Origin: Bowmanella dokdonensis | GTDB taxonomy: Bacteria > Pseudomonadota > Gammaproteobacteria > Enterobacterales > Alteromonadaceae | Reading direction: 5' to 3' | DNA: 64,000 bases | Assembly: GCF_017254865.1 (NCBI RefSeq) | Contig: NZ_JAFKCV010000010.1 | Coordinates: 85,403 to 149,402, forward strand | In this document: positions 27,838 to 37,726 of the stretch, one piece after another | Position numbering within the stretch: position 1 is the first letter of the stretch | Layout: each line of letters starts with the position of its first letter | Program-made: the position numbers and the translations under genes | The notes under the pieces: model-generated | Databases searched by the model: none | The model's input: the letters and a program-made list of their open reading frames with translations, nothing else | What the model was told of the DNA's origin: nothing

Positions 27838-29259
27838 TCAGTGGCTGACGCAGACCCTGTCGCGCCCCTGAGACTTGGCTTCATACAGAGCCTGATCGGC
27901 CCTCTCCAGACATTTCGTCATGTTCTCCCGGGGCTGCAATTCCGCCACCCCAAAGCTGCAACTAAGGGACAACCCCCCTGAAAACCGCCGCTGACGTACT
28001 TTACCGGCAATGCGTTCTGCAAGTTTACCGGCCTCTGACAACTCCGTCTGGTGGCAAAGAATAACAAACTCTTCACCTCCCCAACGGGCAACAATGTCCT
28101 GGTCCCGCACACAGCGGGTCAGCACCCCGGACAGCTCCGCCAGAATGGTATCGCCACAGGCATGACCGTGGCAATCATTGATCTCTTTGAAGTGATCAAT
28201 ATCCAGGATGATCAGGCAGGTTTTGTCATGTTGCTGTGACTGGCGTTGCTCCTGCTGGATACGCAGGTTGAAGTAATGGCGGTTATACAGCTTGGTCAGC
28301 GGATCATGATTGGAGAGAAACTGCAGCTCGGCATTGGTGTCCTCCAACTGACTCCGCAGTGACTCCAGCTGCTGATTTTTGGTGGCAAGTCGCAAGCTGT
28401 AGCGTCGAATACTGATGTTCCAGATAAACAGCAGTAGCAGCACTGCCAGGGTCACCGCCACCACCTGCCAAACCAGATCGTAATTGTTGTTCTGGATAAT
28501 TCGCAGATTAATCCAGCGTTGTTGAATATCCAGATGTTCCTCTTCGCTGATGCTGGCCAGCGCCTTATTTAACGCCGGCAGGAGATATGTCAGCTCAGGG
28601 GCGACACCTATTCGCAATTCGTCCTGGGGGCCACCCCAGCCGGCAATCTTCAGGTTAAATAGAGCGGCCTGCTGGATGTGGGCGTTGACCGAGTAAAGAG
28701 AGCCGGCAAACAAATCTGCCTTGCCCTCTGACACGGCCTGCAGGCCGTGCTTTTCGCTTTTAACGACCAGTGTTCTGATTTTTGGATAGTATTTTTGCAC
28801 ATATTCCAGTAAGCGGTAATCCTGGGGCAGTGCCAGCAGCCTGTCGCCAATATTGGTAAAGCCCTGTAGAAAAGGCTCGTCTTTTCTCGACACCAATACG
28901 TTGGGAGCATAGAAATACACATCGCTGAACCCCAGATAACTTTCCCGGTGCTCGCTGCGATTTAACATGGGCGATAATTGGCATGTACCCGTCTTAAGGG
29001 CATCAATGGTTTGCTGCCAGCTTTGGGTCGGCAGTAGCTCCAGATCCAGGCCGGCCCTTTCGGCCACCAACCTCAGATAGTCAGAGGCCATCCCCGTGTG
29101 ACTGCCTGCATCAATGGCCTCGTAAGGCATCCAATCGGGGTCCACACAGTAGCGCAACGGGTGCTCCATTGGTGGCGGAGCTTGCCGGGCCCAGACAGAG
29201 TGAAGGCAGAGAAATGCACTAAACAACACTAGCCAGCGAAGAAGGCAATCCATTGGCAT
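27838..29259 (-). CDS. Periplasmic solute-binding domain fused to GGDEF (diguanylate cyclase)
   Basis: An inner membrane receptor: signal peptide, an SBP_bac_3-type domain outside (about residues 30-255, from LRYCVDPDWMPYEAID), a membrane helix (about 265-285), a short coiled coil, and GGDEF (about 310-470). The active site is GGEEF (RWGGEEFVIL), which is compatible with activity, and ILDIDHFKEIND is intact. It would make c-di-GMP in response to an amino-acid-like ligand. The ATG at 29259 starts a clean signal peptide (MPMDCLLRWLVLF); the frame is open to 29301 but that start has no ribosome binding site. Confidence 0.88.
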   Translation of the reverse strand: MPMDCLLRWLVLFSAFLCLHSVWARQAPPPMEHPLRYCVDPDWMPYEAIDAGSHTGMASDYLRLVAERAGLDLELLPTQSWQQTIDALKTGTCQLSPMLNRSEHRESYLGFSDVYFYAPNVLVSRKDEPFLQGFTNIGDRLLALPQDYRLLEYVQKYYPKIRTLVVKSEKHGLQAVSEGKADLFAGSLYSVNAHIQQAALFNLKIAGWGGPQDELRIGVAPELTYLLPALNKALASISEEEHLDIQQRWINLRIIQNNNYDLVWQVVAVTLAVLLLLFIWNISIRRYSLRLATKNQQLESLRSQLEDTNAELQFLSNHDPLTKLYNRHYFNLRIQQEQRQSQQHDKTCLIILDIDHFKEINDCHGHACGDTILAELSGVLTRCVRDQDIVARWGGEEFVILCHQTELSEAGKLAERIAGKVRQRRFSGGLSLSCSFGVAELQPRENMTKCLERADQALYEAKSQGRDRVCVSH

Positions 29260-29482
29260 CCGTTTACAAATTGATACATTCACAAGGAAGTGTATCGGCA
29301 TGCATGTTTAAAATCTAATCAAATCAGAACGAGTCGGATTTTTTCAGATCTTGTGGCTGGGCTTGGGGGGAGAGTGGCTGAACCCTCATTGGACATTTTT
29401 TATCTTGACCAGCTATGGCACACTTGGAAAAAAGGAGCGTGGCTGAGGTGCTACGCAGATAATAATAATTTGGAGCCATCCG

Positions 29483-31018
29483 ATGACAACTAACCCTACC
29501 TGGACGACCCGGGCGCTGGACAAGATAGAAAAAGTGGGTAATAAGCTACCCGATCCCGCCGTTATTTTTCTGATCAGCATGATCATAGTCTGGGTTTTGT
29601 CAGCCCTGCTGGCGGGGACCAGTTTCGATGCCATAGACCCGAGAACCGGGACCCCGGTGGTGGTCAATAACCTGCTGACCGGTGACAGCATGGCCGATTT
29701 TATGTCACGCATGGTCACCATCTTCACGACCTTTGCCCCCCTGGGTGTGGTACTGGTCTCCATGCTGGGCATCGGGGTGGCGGAGCATTCCGGTTTTATT
29801 AACGCCGGGCTCAAACGCATGCTGGATTCCACCCCCGGGTTTCTGCTGACCCCTTCCATTATTCTGGTGGCCATTGTCAGCCATACGGCTACCGATGCCG
29901 GCTATGTGTTGGTGATTCCGCTGGCCGGCGTCATTTTCTACGCTATGGGTCGTCATCCACTGGCAGGGATTGCGGCGGCCTTTGCCGGGGTAAGCGGCGG
30001 TTTCAGCGCCAATTTTATACCCTCGGCCATCGACCCTTTGCTGCAGAGCTTCACCCAAAGCGCAGCGCAGATTATCGACCCGGCCATGCAGGTCAACCCG
30101 CTCAATAACTGGTTCTTTACCAGTGCCTCCAGCATTCTGATCATTCTGCTGGGCTGGTATCTCACTGACCGGGTAATTGAACCCAGGCTCAAGAATACGC
30201 CGGTTGACGGCGATCCGGATGAAATCCCCCGGTTTGAGGAACTGGATGACAAGGATCGCAAGGCGTTGCGTATTGCCACTATTGTGATGCTGGCCGGTGT
30301 GGGGCTGCTGGTGGCCGCCCTGTGGCCGGCGGACTCGCCGCTGCGCTCTGCTGAAGGAGAACTGACCTCGTTCGCCGCGCCTGTTATGCGCAGTATTGTG
30401 CCACTGATCTTCCTGTTGTTTATCATTCCCGGCACTGTTTACGGCTTTGTGGCAGGCACCTTTAAGACCAGTAAGGATGTGATTGTGGCGATGAGCAAGT
30501 CCATGGACAGCATGAGCTACTACATCGTTATGGCATTTTTCTGTGCCTTGTTTATTGACGCATTTGCCAAGTCCAATCTGGGCGCCTTGCTGGCCATTGA
30601 AGGTGCCCAGTTCCTCAAAACCCTGCAGCTTCCCAGTATGGTAACCATAGTCGGGCTGGTGTTCCTGACCGGTTTTATCAACCTGTTTGTTGGGTCGGCT
30701 TCGGCCAAGTGGGCGCTGCTCGGGCCTATCTTTGTGCCTATGCTGATGCAATTAGGTATTTCACCGGATCTGACCCAAGCCGCCTATCGGGTAGGGGACT
30801 CCTCTTCCAACATCATCACCCCGCTGATGCCGTACTTTCCGCTGGTGGTGGTCTTCTGTCAGCGTTACGTGAAAAATACCGGCATCGGGACGGTGTTGTC
30901 GCTGATGCTGCCGTTTTCAGTGTGTATCATCATCGCCTGGACGGTATTCCTGCTGCTCTACTGGGCGCTGGGGCTTCCGCTTGGTTTGCAGGCCAGCTAT
31001 GTGTACCCTGCGCCCTGA
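29483..31018 (+). CDS. AbgT-family transporter
   Basis: A 511-residue inner membrane protein with about a dozen hydrophobic segments. The AbgT signatures VSHTATDAGYVLVIPLAG and GVSGGFSANF are visible. Family members import p-aminobenzoyl-glutamate or export sulfonamides. GGAG precedes the ATG. No abgA/abgB hydrolase genes lie beside it, so the substrate is open. Confidence 0.9.
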   Translation: MTTNPTWTTRALDKIEKVGNKLPDPAVIFLISMIIVWVLSALLAGTSFDAIDPRTGTPVVVNNLLTGDSMADFMSRMVTIFTTFAPLGVVLVSMLGIGVAEHSGFINAGLKRMLDSTPGFLLTPSIILVAIVSHTATDAGYVLVIPLAGVIFYAMGRHPLAGIAAAFAGVSGGFSANFIPSAIDPLLQSFTQSAAQIIDPAMQVNPLNNWFFTSASSILIILLGWYLTDRVIEPRLKNTPVDGDPDEIPRFEELDDKDRKALRIATIVMLAGVGLLVAALWPADSPLRSAEGELTSFAAPVMRSIVPLIFLLFIIPGTVYGFVAGTFKTSKDVIVAMSKSMDSMSYYIVMAFFCALFIDAFAKSNLGALLAIEGAQFLKTLQLPSMVTIVGLVFLTGFINLFVGSASAKWALLGPIFVPMLMQLGISPDLTQAAYRVGDSSSNIITPLMPYFPLVVVFCQRYVKNTGIGTVLSLMLPFSVCIIIAWTVFLLLYWALGLPLGLQASYVYPAP

Positions 31019-31032
31019 GCAAGGAGTGAGGC

Positions 31033-31608
31033 GTGACTGACACGCCGGCTCTTAAGAGTCTGCTGCACAACTGGCTGCAGCAGACTCCTGAAGGGTTGAG
31101 TGAGTATGAACTCATCCAGCGTCTTAAGTCGCCTGAGGCTGGCATCTATCCACCCTCCCTGGATCTGTCGGATCCCCTTGTCCTGTTTAAGAGCCACTTT
31201 TTGCTGTTCAACCAGCTGTATGGCCTGCGTGATGAATTACGCCGCACCGGACTGGGTGACCTGCTGATTTCGGCCAGCCGGATCCAATTGTTACCTGCCA
31301 CGGCAGGTAGCCCGGGAATCGCCTCACAGGATAGCCTGCGGGACTACTATATGGATTGGCAGCATTTCGAGCAGAGCAGTCGCGAGGGGGTGACAGATCT
31401 GCTGGATGATTTCTGGCGGCGGATGGCCGGTGTCCTGTCAGAAGACGAGCGCAGGGAAGCACTGCGTATTCTTGAGTTACCGGAAGATGCAGATACCCGG
31501 CAGATACGCCGCCAGTACAAGCGCCTGATGCACAAGCATCATCCGGACAAGGGAGGGGAAGGGCAACGCAGCCGGGCGCTGACCGAGGCTTACAGAAAAC
31601 TGCTCTGA
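31033..31608 (+). CDS. DnaJ-related protein with a C-terminal J domain
   Basis: 191 residues. An N-terminal DNAJ_related-type domain ([20 protein letters not shown]) is followed by a J domain at the C-terminus with an intact HPD (KHHPDKGG), so it could stimulate an Hsp70. The start is a GTG with AAGGAG upstream. It begins 14 bases after the AbgT gene. The 3' end overlaps the convergent chemotaxis gene by 19 bases. Confidence 0.87.
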   Translation: MTDTPALKSLLHNWLQQTPEGLSEYELIQRLKSPEAGIYPPSLDLSDPLVLFKSHFLLFNQLYGLRDELRRTGLGDLLISASRIQLLPATAGSPGIASQDSLRDYYMDWQHFEQSSREGVTDLLDDFWRRMAGVLSEDERREALRILELPEDADTRQIRRQYKRLMHKHHPDKGGEGQRSRALTEAYRKLL

Positions 31609-33266
31609 AGCCTGCCGCCCTGCCATCCTTCTGGGGGTACCTTAGTCGATTCACCGACGGTCAGGGTAGCCACCACAGTATTCAGATTTCGCGACGCCTG
31701 ATGTACGGCATTGGAGACATCTTTTCTAGAGGAAAGCTGCATGTAATGCTCCGAAGAGTCCGCTACCCGTTCCACACAAGCTTGCATTTGCCCCAGCACG
31801 GACGATTGTTCTGCCGACACCTGATTGAGCTCATTGACGACCTTACCCATTTCGGACACCTCTGCCACCAATTCATGCAGTCGCCCCAGGGCATTGCTGG
31901 CTTCCTGCGCGTTGGCCTGACACAGGGCATTCCCTTGTTGCATGGCTGCCACCGCGCCGGCGGAATCCCGGGCGAAGCTATCGAGCATGCTCTGTATGTC
32001 GGCAGTGGAAGACTGGGTCTTGGAGGCAAGGGTCCTGACTTCGTCTGCTACCACGGCAAAGCCCCGTCCCTGCTCACCGGCACGGGCTGCTTCGATCGCG
32101 GCGTTCAGGGCCAGCAGGTTGGTTTGGTCGGCAATCTCATTGATGACCCCCACGACTTTGGTGATGTTGATACTCTTGGTTTGCAGATCTTCGATCATCC
32201 GGCTGGTTTGTGCTGTGTTGCTGACAAGGCGACTGAAGCCTTCATTGGCTTTGTCAAAGATACCGAAGCAGGCATCCACGCTTTGCCTAGCCCGGGAGGT
32301 GGAGTCTGAGACCTGCGTTGTAACCCGTTGCAGTCCGGCCACAATCCGGGTCAGCTCCTGCATACCGGATTGTAGCTGGTCTGATACCTGCTGTTGTCCG
32401 GTGGCGCCGTCACTGATCATTTTGCTGATCTCGTTCAGGGCCTCGAATGACTGACTGACATCCTGCTCTGCCTGTCTTAGCAGGTCAACTGTCCCAATCA
32501 TGCGGGCCTGCATATGCCGGGTGGCACTGGCCAGCTTGCCCAGTTCGTGGCCACTGTGGTATGTCACCGGCTCTTCATACTGGCAGTTCATCAGCCCATG
32601 CACGCCGTTGGTGATCAGCCTGGTCGGGTTGATCACGTTTTGCCGCAACACATACATGACCAATGCCACGGTGGCAAAAGACAAGGTCAGGCAAAGCAAC
32701 AGAATGGACCGGATCCCGCTCTGAGTAGCTTGCTCCAGGGCATGCATTTGCTCCTTTGCGTGGCTGGCGATGTTTTGTTCCAGCTTGGCCAGCCGTGCGG
32801 CAGGCTCACGGTCCATGCCCTTGACCACCCGATCGCCGAACTTGGGCTCGAAGCCTGCCTGGATAAACTGTTGCAGGCCTGAACGATATTGTTGGGCCAT
32901 GGTCAGGTGAGCCTGACGGAAGGTGTCAATATCAGTCAGTATGGTTGTTGGCAAATTGTAGTGTCGCTGAAGATCATCCAACTGCTGTTGGATCTTTTCT
33001 TCCTGGGCAACGAAACTGCCCCAGTATTTATCCAGATTTTTCTGCTCGTAGCCGCGCAGCAGCACATTCTTCCATTCCTGGACCTGGGTCTTGAAATTGG
33101 CCAGCACACTGGAAGCCAGGCGTTCTGCGGCGATGGTGCCGGACTCCAACTGCTTGAACTGATTGACAATCCGGTGACTTTGGTACAGGGAAGCCATATT
33201 CAGCAGGATCATGACAACAAGACCGAATAAGACGGGAAGAGAAATGATGTGGCTGAGTTTTTTCAA
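31590..33266 (-). CDS. Methyl-accepting chemotaxis protein
   Basis: 558 residues. Two membrane helices (about 8-28 and 190-212) flank a periplasmic helical domain of about 160 residues, followed by a HAMP-like region and the cytoplasmic coiled coil. The signalling tip is [20 protein letters not shown] followed by [17 protein letters not shown]. The ligand-binding part is a four-helix type. No pentapeptide CheR tether is seen at the C-terminus (QSSFL). 3' end overlaps the DnaJ-related gene. Confidence 0.92.
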   Translation of the reverse strand: MKKLSHIISLPVLFGLVVMILLNMASLYQSHRIVNQFKQLESGTIAAERLASSVLANFKTQVQEWKNVLLRGYEQKNLDKYWGSFVAQEEKIQQQLDDLQRHYNLPTTILTDIDTFRQAHLTMAQQYRSGLQQFIQAGFEPKFGDRVVKGMDREPAARLAKLEQNIASHAKEQMHALEQATQSGIRSILLLCLTLSFATVALVMYVLRQNVINPTRLITNGVHGLMNCQYEEPVTYHSGHELGKLASATRHMQARMIGTVDLLRQAEQDVSQSFEALNEISKMISDGATGQQQVSDQLQSGMQELTRIVAGLQRVTTQVSDSTSRARQSVDACFGIFDKANEGFSRLVSNTAQTSRMIEDLQTKSINITKVVGVINEIADQTNLLALNAAIEAARAGEQGRGFAVVADEVRTLASKTQSSTADIQSMLDSFARDSAGAVAAMQQGNALCQANAQEASNALGRLHELVAEVSEMGKVVNELNQVSAEQSSVLGQMQACVERVADSSEHYMQLSSRKDVSNAVHQASRNLNTVVATLTVGESTKVPPEGWQGGRLQSSFL

Positions 33267-33596
33267 GATCGTACTCCGATGGAAAAGCCTGGTCGGGTTG
33301 GCCCGGGCTGCGGTGGGCGCAGACTAATGCACAATTGTGACAGTCTGATTAAAGCAGCGGGCAGCAAAGGAAGGGCCGCTACCTGCGGCAAGCGATAAAC
33401 AAACAGAACTTGATTGGGAAAGGTGAAGATGTTAAAAAGTCAATATTGGTTATAAATATTGATGTTAGATGAAAGTAAAGAAATCCTTACGATCCTTGCT
33501 TAAGACTTCCCGATACTGCTGATCTTTTCTGCCGGAGTGTCAATCCGGTGCCATAATTCTGTTGTTCCACGCACGCCCAGTTTACAGGTAACCACC
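33267..33596. other. Intergenic region between the chemotaxis gene and aroF, with an inverted repeat
   Basis: This 330-base divergent region must hold both promoters. The only clear structure is the inverted repeat TCAATATT (33440-33447) / AATATTGA (33455-33462) with a 7-base spacer in a very AT-rich stretch. It does not fit the TyrR box (TGTAAA-N6-TTTACA). I see no leader peptide in front of aroF and no flagellar sigma-28 promoter for the chemotaxis gene. Confidence 0.35.
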
Positions 33597-34688
33597 ATGT
33601 TCAAAGACGCCATCAATAACGTTCACGTATCAGGTGAACAAGTTCTCATCACTCCCGACGCCCTGGCCAGGGAAATGCCGGTCAGCGAGCGGGCATTGAA
33701 TGCCATTCAGCAATCCCGGGCCACTATCGCCGATATTTTGCACAGACGGGACCATCGCATGCTGGTGGTCTGCGGTCCCTGTTCGATACATGATATTGAG
33801 GCGGCCAAGGAATACGCCCGCAAGCTTAAGGAACTGCACGAAGAGACCAAGGACACCCTGTATATCGTAATGCGCGTTTACTTTGAGAAGCCCCGTACCA
33901 CTGTAGGCTGGAAGGGGATGATCAATGACCCGCATCTGGACGGTACTTTTGATATTGAAGCGGGCTTGCGTAAGGCAAGGGAACTGCTCATCTGGTTGTC
34001 GGAACTGGAGATGCCGGTGGCCACAGAGGCTCTGGATCCCATCAGTCCCCAGTACCTGTCGGAGTTGTTTGCCTGGGCCGCCATTGGCGCCAGGACCTCG
34101 GAGTCCCAGACACATCGCGAAATGGCCAGCGGCCTGTCGGTGCCGGTGGGATTCAAGAACGGCACGGACGGCAGCCTCGATATTGCCATCAACGCCCTGC
34201 AATCGGCGGCATCCGGGCATAGCTTCATGGGGATCAACAAACAAGGACAGGTCAGCATCATTCAGACCCAGGGCAACCCCGACGGTCATATCATCCTGCG
34301 TGGCGGTAAACAGCCCAACTATGATTCGGTCTGCGTTGCCGAGTGCGAACAGCAGCTCAAAGCGGCAGGCTTGCGGGCCGGCCTGGTGGTGGACTGCAGT
34401 CATGCCAACTCCAATAAGGACTATCGTCGGCAGCCACTGGTGGCCACCAATGTGATGAACCAGATTCTGGAAGGCAACCAATCCATTATCGGTATTATGC
34501 TGGAAAGCCATCTGAATCCCGGCAATCAGAGCAATAGCGGCAAGACCCTGGAAGAGCTGGAATATGGTGTTTCCATTACCGACGGTTGCATCGACTGGAC
34601 CAGCACGGAAAAACTGCTCAAGCAGATTCGCGACAAGCTGATCACTGTGCTGCCCATGCGGATGAAAAAATTGCGTCAGGCCAGTTGA
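33597..34688 (+). CDS. aroF: 3-deoxy-7-phosphoheptulonate synthase, class I (AroF-like)
   Basis: Condenses phosphoenolpyruvate and erythrose 4-phosphate, the first step of aromatic amino acid synthesis. Class I landmarks: [30 protein letters not shown], and the metal-site DCSHANS. From the ATG at 33597 the protein has 363 residues, near E. coli AroF (356). An in-frame GTG at 33537 is less likely. tyrA starts 2 bases after the stop, the same pairing as E. coli aroF-tyrA, which suggests tyrosine sensitivity. No TyrR box was found. Confidence 0.93.
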   Translation: MFKDAINNVHVSGEQVLITPDALAREMPVSERALNAIQQSRATIADILHRRDHRMLVVCGPCSIHDIEAAKEYARKLKELHEETKDTLYIVMRVYFEKPRTTVGWKGMINDPHLDGTFDIEAGLRKARELLIWLSELEMPVATEALDPISPQYLSELFAWAAIGARTSESQTHREMASGLSVPVGFKNGTDGSLDIAINALQSAASGHSFMGINKQGQVSIIQTQGNPDGHIILRGGKQPNYDSVCVAECEQQLKAAGLRAGLVVDCSHANSNKDYRRQPLVATNVMNQILEGNQSIIGIMLESHLNPGNQSNSGKTLEELEYGVSITDGCIDWTSTEKLLKQIRDKLITVLPMRMKKLRQAS

Positions 34689-34690
34689 TC

Positions 34691-35818
34691 ATGACCGCCG
34701 CTGTGGACCCTTTAAAGGCGCTGCGTGAGCAGATCGACGACCTGGACAGCCAGTTGGTGGATCTGTTGACTAAACGGCTGGCGGTGACCCGTCAGGTAGG
34801 TGAAGTCAAAAGCCGGATCGGCATGCCCATCTATGTCCCTGTCCGGGAAGCGGAGCTGATCGAAAAGCGTCGGGCCGAGGCCGAAGCCCGCGGCCTGTCC
34901 CCGGCACTGATTGAAGATCTGCTGCGCCGTATTATGCGCGAGTCCTATCAGAGCCAGCACCAGCGCTACCGCTGCTTTCATCCTGAGCTGGGCAAGGCCG
35001 TGGTGATAGGGGGGGCCGGGGCTCTGGGCAGTGTCTTTGTTGAGATGTTGCAGATCAGCGGCTATCAGGTCGAGATTCTGGAGCAGCCGGACTGGCCACG
35101 GGCTGGTGAGATTTTCAACGGGGCCGGGTTGGTGTTGGTCTCGGTGCCACTTAATCTGACCGAACAGATTATCTCGCAACTGGGGAATTTGCCCGAGGAC
35201 TGTTTGCTGGCGGACATTACCAGCACCAAGTCCGGTCCGCTGGACGCTATGCTTAAGGTGCACAAGGGGCCTGTGGTGGGGTTGCACCCTATGTTCGGTC
35301 CCGACGTGTCCAGTCTGGTCAAGCAGGTTGTGGTGGTGTGCCATGGTCGCCAACAGGAGAAATATCAGTGGCTGCTGGAGCAGATGAAGAGCTGGGGCGT
35401 CCTGTTGTACGAAAGCACGGCCCGGGAGCATGATGATGCCATGGCCTTTATCCAGGTCATGCGTCACTTCAGCTCTTTCGTCTACGGGGCTCATCTGGCG
35501 GGTGAAAATCCCAACCTAGAGCAACTTATCCAGTTCAGCTCCCCCATCTACCGGCTGGAACTGGCCATGGTGGGTCGTTTATTTGCCCAGTCCCCGGATC
35601 TGTACGCCGATATTATTTTCAACAATCCGGACAATATTCAGTTACTCAAGCGTTTTCGCCAACGCTTCGATGATGCCCTGGCCTTGCTTGAACAGGGGGA
35701 CAAAGGATCCTTTATCAAGGAATTCTTCCATATCGGCCAGTGGTTCGGTGATTTTGCCAAGAAAAGCCTGGTGGAAAGCAAAAAGCTGTTGCTAAAAGCG
35801 GATGACGATCGGTCTTAA
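34691..35818 (+). CDS. tyrA: Bifunctional chorismate mutase / prephenate dehydrogenase TyrA
   Basis: Leads from chorismate to 4-hydroxyphenylpyruvate for tyrosine. An AroQ-type chorismate mutase lies at residues 1-90 ([19 protein letters not shown]), then the dehydrogenase with the dinucleotide motif [10 protein letters not shown] near residue 101 and [10 protein letters not shown]. 375 residues is the normal length. The ATG at 34691 lies 2 bases after aroF, so it is in the same operon. Confidence 0.95.
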   Translation: MTAAVDPLKALREQIDDLDSQLVDLLTKRLAVTRQVGEVKSRIGMPIYVPVREAELIEKRRAEAEARGLSPALIEDLLRRIMRESYQSQHQRYRCFHPELGKAVVIGGAGALGSVFVEMLQISGYQVEILEQPDWPRAGEIFNGAGLVLVSVPLNLTEQIISQLGNLPEDCLLADITSTKSGPLDAMLKVHKGPVVGLHPMFGPDVSSLVKQVVVVCHGRQQEKYQWLLEQMKSWGVLLYESTAREHDDAMAFIQVMRHFSSFVYGAHLAGENPNLEQLIQFSSPIYRLELAMVGRLFAQSPDLYADIIFNNPDNIQLLKRFRQRFDDALALLEQGDKGSFIKEFFHIGQWFGDFAKKSLVESKKLLLKADDDRS

Positions 35819-35829
35819 GTGCTGCAGTT

Positions 35830-35861
35830 AAAAACGCCCCGTTAACGCCGAAACAGGGCGT
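35830..35861 (-). terminator. Terminator at the end of the flavin/haem gene cluster
   Basis: On the minus strand, ACGCCC pairs with GGGCGT across a 16-base loop, followed by TTTT. The stem overlaps the last codons of the 142-residue membrane protein gene. tyrA converges on it from the other side. Confidence 0.45.
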
Positions 35862-36270
35862 GTACGCTGAATGTCAGGATTAACAGTATGCCAAGACCGG
35901 TGTGCAGTAAGGCGGTGGCCACCTGCAGTTCGCTACTGCCGGCGTAGTACAATCCCAGTGCCGTGGCACCGAGCAGCACCAGGGTCAGGGCATTGATTGT
36001 CCCTGACAGCCTGTGTCTGGCCCGTCGCCAGTTGTTGCGCATATGGGTTTGCCACAATGCCCCCACTAGCAGGCTGAGTACCCAGCCGGCCAGGGCATGA
36101 GTAAAGAGCACAGGCACTTGCAGTGACCCGGAAAGTCGCCAATCCACAGGGGTATCCAGCTTAAATTCCAACATGGTGGGGATCAATAACAGGCCACTGG
36201 TTAATCCACTGATTAGCGCGAGCAGCAACAGGGGATAGAAGAAGTGAGGATAGCTTTTTATTTTTAACAT
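35842..36270 (-). CDS. Four-helix membrane protein, probable cytochrome b561/DUF4405-like
   Basis: 142 residues with four hydrophobic helices. Histidines lie inside or at the ends of helices two (His58, FTHALAGW) and four (His123, LLHTGLG; His137, VHALF), a layout that could hold haem between helices as in small b-type cytochromes. The family is not certain. It is the last of four genes in one direction (outer membrane protein, FMN-binding protein, ApbE, this), 9 bases after apbE. It would fit as the membrane electron donor to the flavoprotein. Confidence 0.62.
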   Translation of the reverse strand: MLKIKSYPHFFYPLLLLALISGLTSGLLLIPTMLEFKLDTPVDWRLSGSLQVPVLFTHALAGWVLSLLVGALWQTHMRNNWRRARHRLSGTINALTLVLLGATALGLYYAGSSELQVATALLHTGLGILLILTFSVHALFRR

Positions 36271-36279
36271 AGTCAGGAC

Positions 36280-37113
36280 TTATCCAACGGGGACATCAGG
36301 TGCTGTAGTACCAGCATTCACTATCTTACCTTTTAATTGGCCAATAATCTCCTTTGCGCTGGCGGCGTCCAGACCGGCAGCGACTTTGGTCAGGGCATCG
36401 GCCCGCCAGGTAAATCTGGCCCAAACAGTGATAATGTCGTCGCCGGTCACCGGGCTATCCGTGGCGGTGATCAAGGTAGCAGGGAAGTCCGCTATCCAAT
36501 GCTTTGACAGCCGGGAGCTGGCCACCGCCCCGCTCGACAGTCCGACGGGAGAGTGATAGCCGTCAAGGCCCCTGATATGCACAGAAAGTCGTTGTTGACC
36601 GAACACCCGCATATCTCCCCCGGCATTCACCCAGCCACGGGTAATGCCTGCCTGTTTCAGGGCACAGACCGCCCGGTCAACCGCATAGCCCTTGGCGATA
36701 CCATCGAGGGTCAATAGCACCGGCCGTCTGAGTCTTACCTGGTTGTGCCGAAATTCAATGTCTGTGTGGCAGCCCCTGTCCAGATAGGGATGGCTCACAT
36801 AACAGGGCAATCTCCCTTTACGGGTCAGCTCGCCGCCCACTGTCATGTTAAATCTGTCGCCGCTCAGCCGCCCCAGTATGGCACCCAGTCTGAGGACCCG
36901 GCGCGTGTGATGGTGCAGGGGCAGCCAGTCTCCGGGGCGGCGGTTCAGTTGTGTTAATTCACTGTCAGGTGCATGACCGTTCAGCAGCGTCTCGATTTGG
37001 CCGATGGCGGAAAAGGCCTGTGCCAAACAACTGGCCGAACCGGCCTGTTCGATGGTTTCAAAGCCCACCTCGACAAAGGTACCGAGCAGCGGTCTGACGC
37101 GTCTGACAATCAA
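36280..37113 (-). CDS. apbE: FAD:protein FMN transferase, ApbE family
   Basis: Attaches FMN covalently to threonine in FMN-binding domains. Motifs: a substrate-binding LDGIAKGYAVDRA, NAGGDMRVFG, and the magnesium-site RADALTKVAA near the C-terminus. At 277 residues it is shorter than typical ApbE and has no signal peptide or lipobox (it starts MIVRRVRPLLGTFVEVGF, which is the usual mature start). Whether it acts in the cytoplasm or the start has been lost upstream is open. It follows the FMN-binding gene by 13 bases. Confidence 0.88.
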   Translation of the reverse strand: MIVRRVRPLLGTFVEVGFETIEQAGSASCLAQAFSAIGQIETLLNGHAPDSELTQLNRRPGDWLPLHHHTRRVLRLGAILGRLSGDRFNMTVGGELTRKGRLPCYVSHPYLDRGCHTDIEFRHNQVRLRRPVLLTLDGIAKGYAVDRAVCALKQAGITRGWVNAGGDMRVFGQQRLSVHIRGLDGYHSPVGLSSGAVASSRLSKHWIADFPATLITATDSPVTGDDIITVWARFTWRADALTKVAAGLDAASAKEIIGQLKGKIVNAGTTAPDVPVG

Positions 37114-37126
37114 GGCAGCAACCTGT

Positions 37127-37675
37127 CTAACTGGATTTACTCAGGTACTCGTTATGGATCACCAACAGGCGTTTCATGCCATCTGTGAGATTACGGCAGC
37201 TCAGGGTGGCACCACTGATATTGGCGATATCATCACCGAGTTTGAAGGAAGCCTGTACATCCTTTCCTTTGAATTGCTGACGCCAGGAAGCCTGTCTGAC
37301 TTCATCGCCATGGGTTTCCCGGTAACTCATAATCTCCATACCCAGCACCTTACCTTGTGGGGACAGCGCCACTGCATAGGTGATGTACTCATGTTTACCG
37401 ACCACATCATCGACGATAAACCAGCCGATCAACTCGCCGCCGGCTTCCACCCGCCAGACTGGCTGTTGGTCCTGGCGCTGCCTGACCCCGGCAAGTTCCT
37501 TGATTCGGTCTTTATCTTCGTCACTCAGCGACAAGGGACTTTCGATAAACTTTTGTGCTTCGGGAAACAGCGCTTGTTGAGCATCGGTGACAGAAAAATA
37601 GTTGACTGCATAAGCTGGAACAGACAACGCGGCGATAGGATAAAGCCACAGGCTGTTCAGGCCGTTGAAGTTCAT
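37127..37675 (-). CDS. Periplasmic FMN-binding domain protein
   Basis: 182 residues with a signal peptide (MNFNGLNSLWLYPIAALSVPAYA). The flavinylation site SGATLS is intact (ISGATLSCR); the threonine would carry FMN linked by the adjacent ApbE. The ATG at 37675 has a near-perfect AAGGAGAT; a TTG at 37693 is rejected. Similar domains carry electrons in the periplasm in NQR, RNF and flavin-based reductases. Confidence 0.88.
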   Translation of the reverse strand: MNFNGLNSLWLYPIAALSVPAYAVNYFSVTDAQQALFPEAQKFIESPLSLSDEDKDRIKELAGVRQRQDQQPVWRVEAGGELIGWFIVDDVVGKHEYITYAVALSPQGKVLGMEIMSYRETHGDEVRQASWRQQFKGKDVQASFKLGDDIANISGATLSCRNLTDGMKRLLVIHNEYLSKSS

Positions 37676-37697
37676 TTTTGATCTCCTTTGCAAGCAA

Positions 37698-37720
37698 AGG
37701 CCCGCGTCATTGGCGGGCCT
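37698..37720 (-). terminator. Hairpin between the outer membrane protein gene and the FMN-binding gene
   Basis: AGGCCCGC and GCGGGCCT pair across 7 bases, followed on the minus strand by TTTG. The weak T-run suggests partial termination, which would leave the outer membrane protein more abundant than the downstream redox proteins. Confidence 0.5.
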
Positions 37721-37726
37721 GTTTGG

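Noticed and set aside
29705..30751. Minus-strand frame of 348 codons opposite the AbgT transporter
   Set aside because: Rich in His, Gln and Gly as expected of an antisense frame of a membrane protein; no signals of its own.
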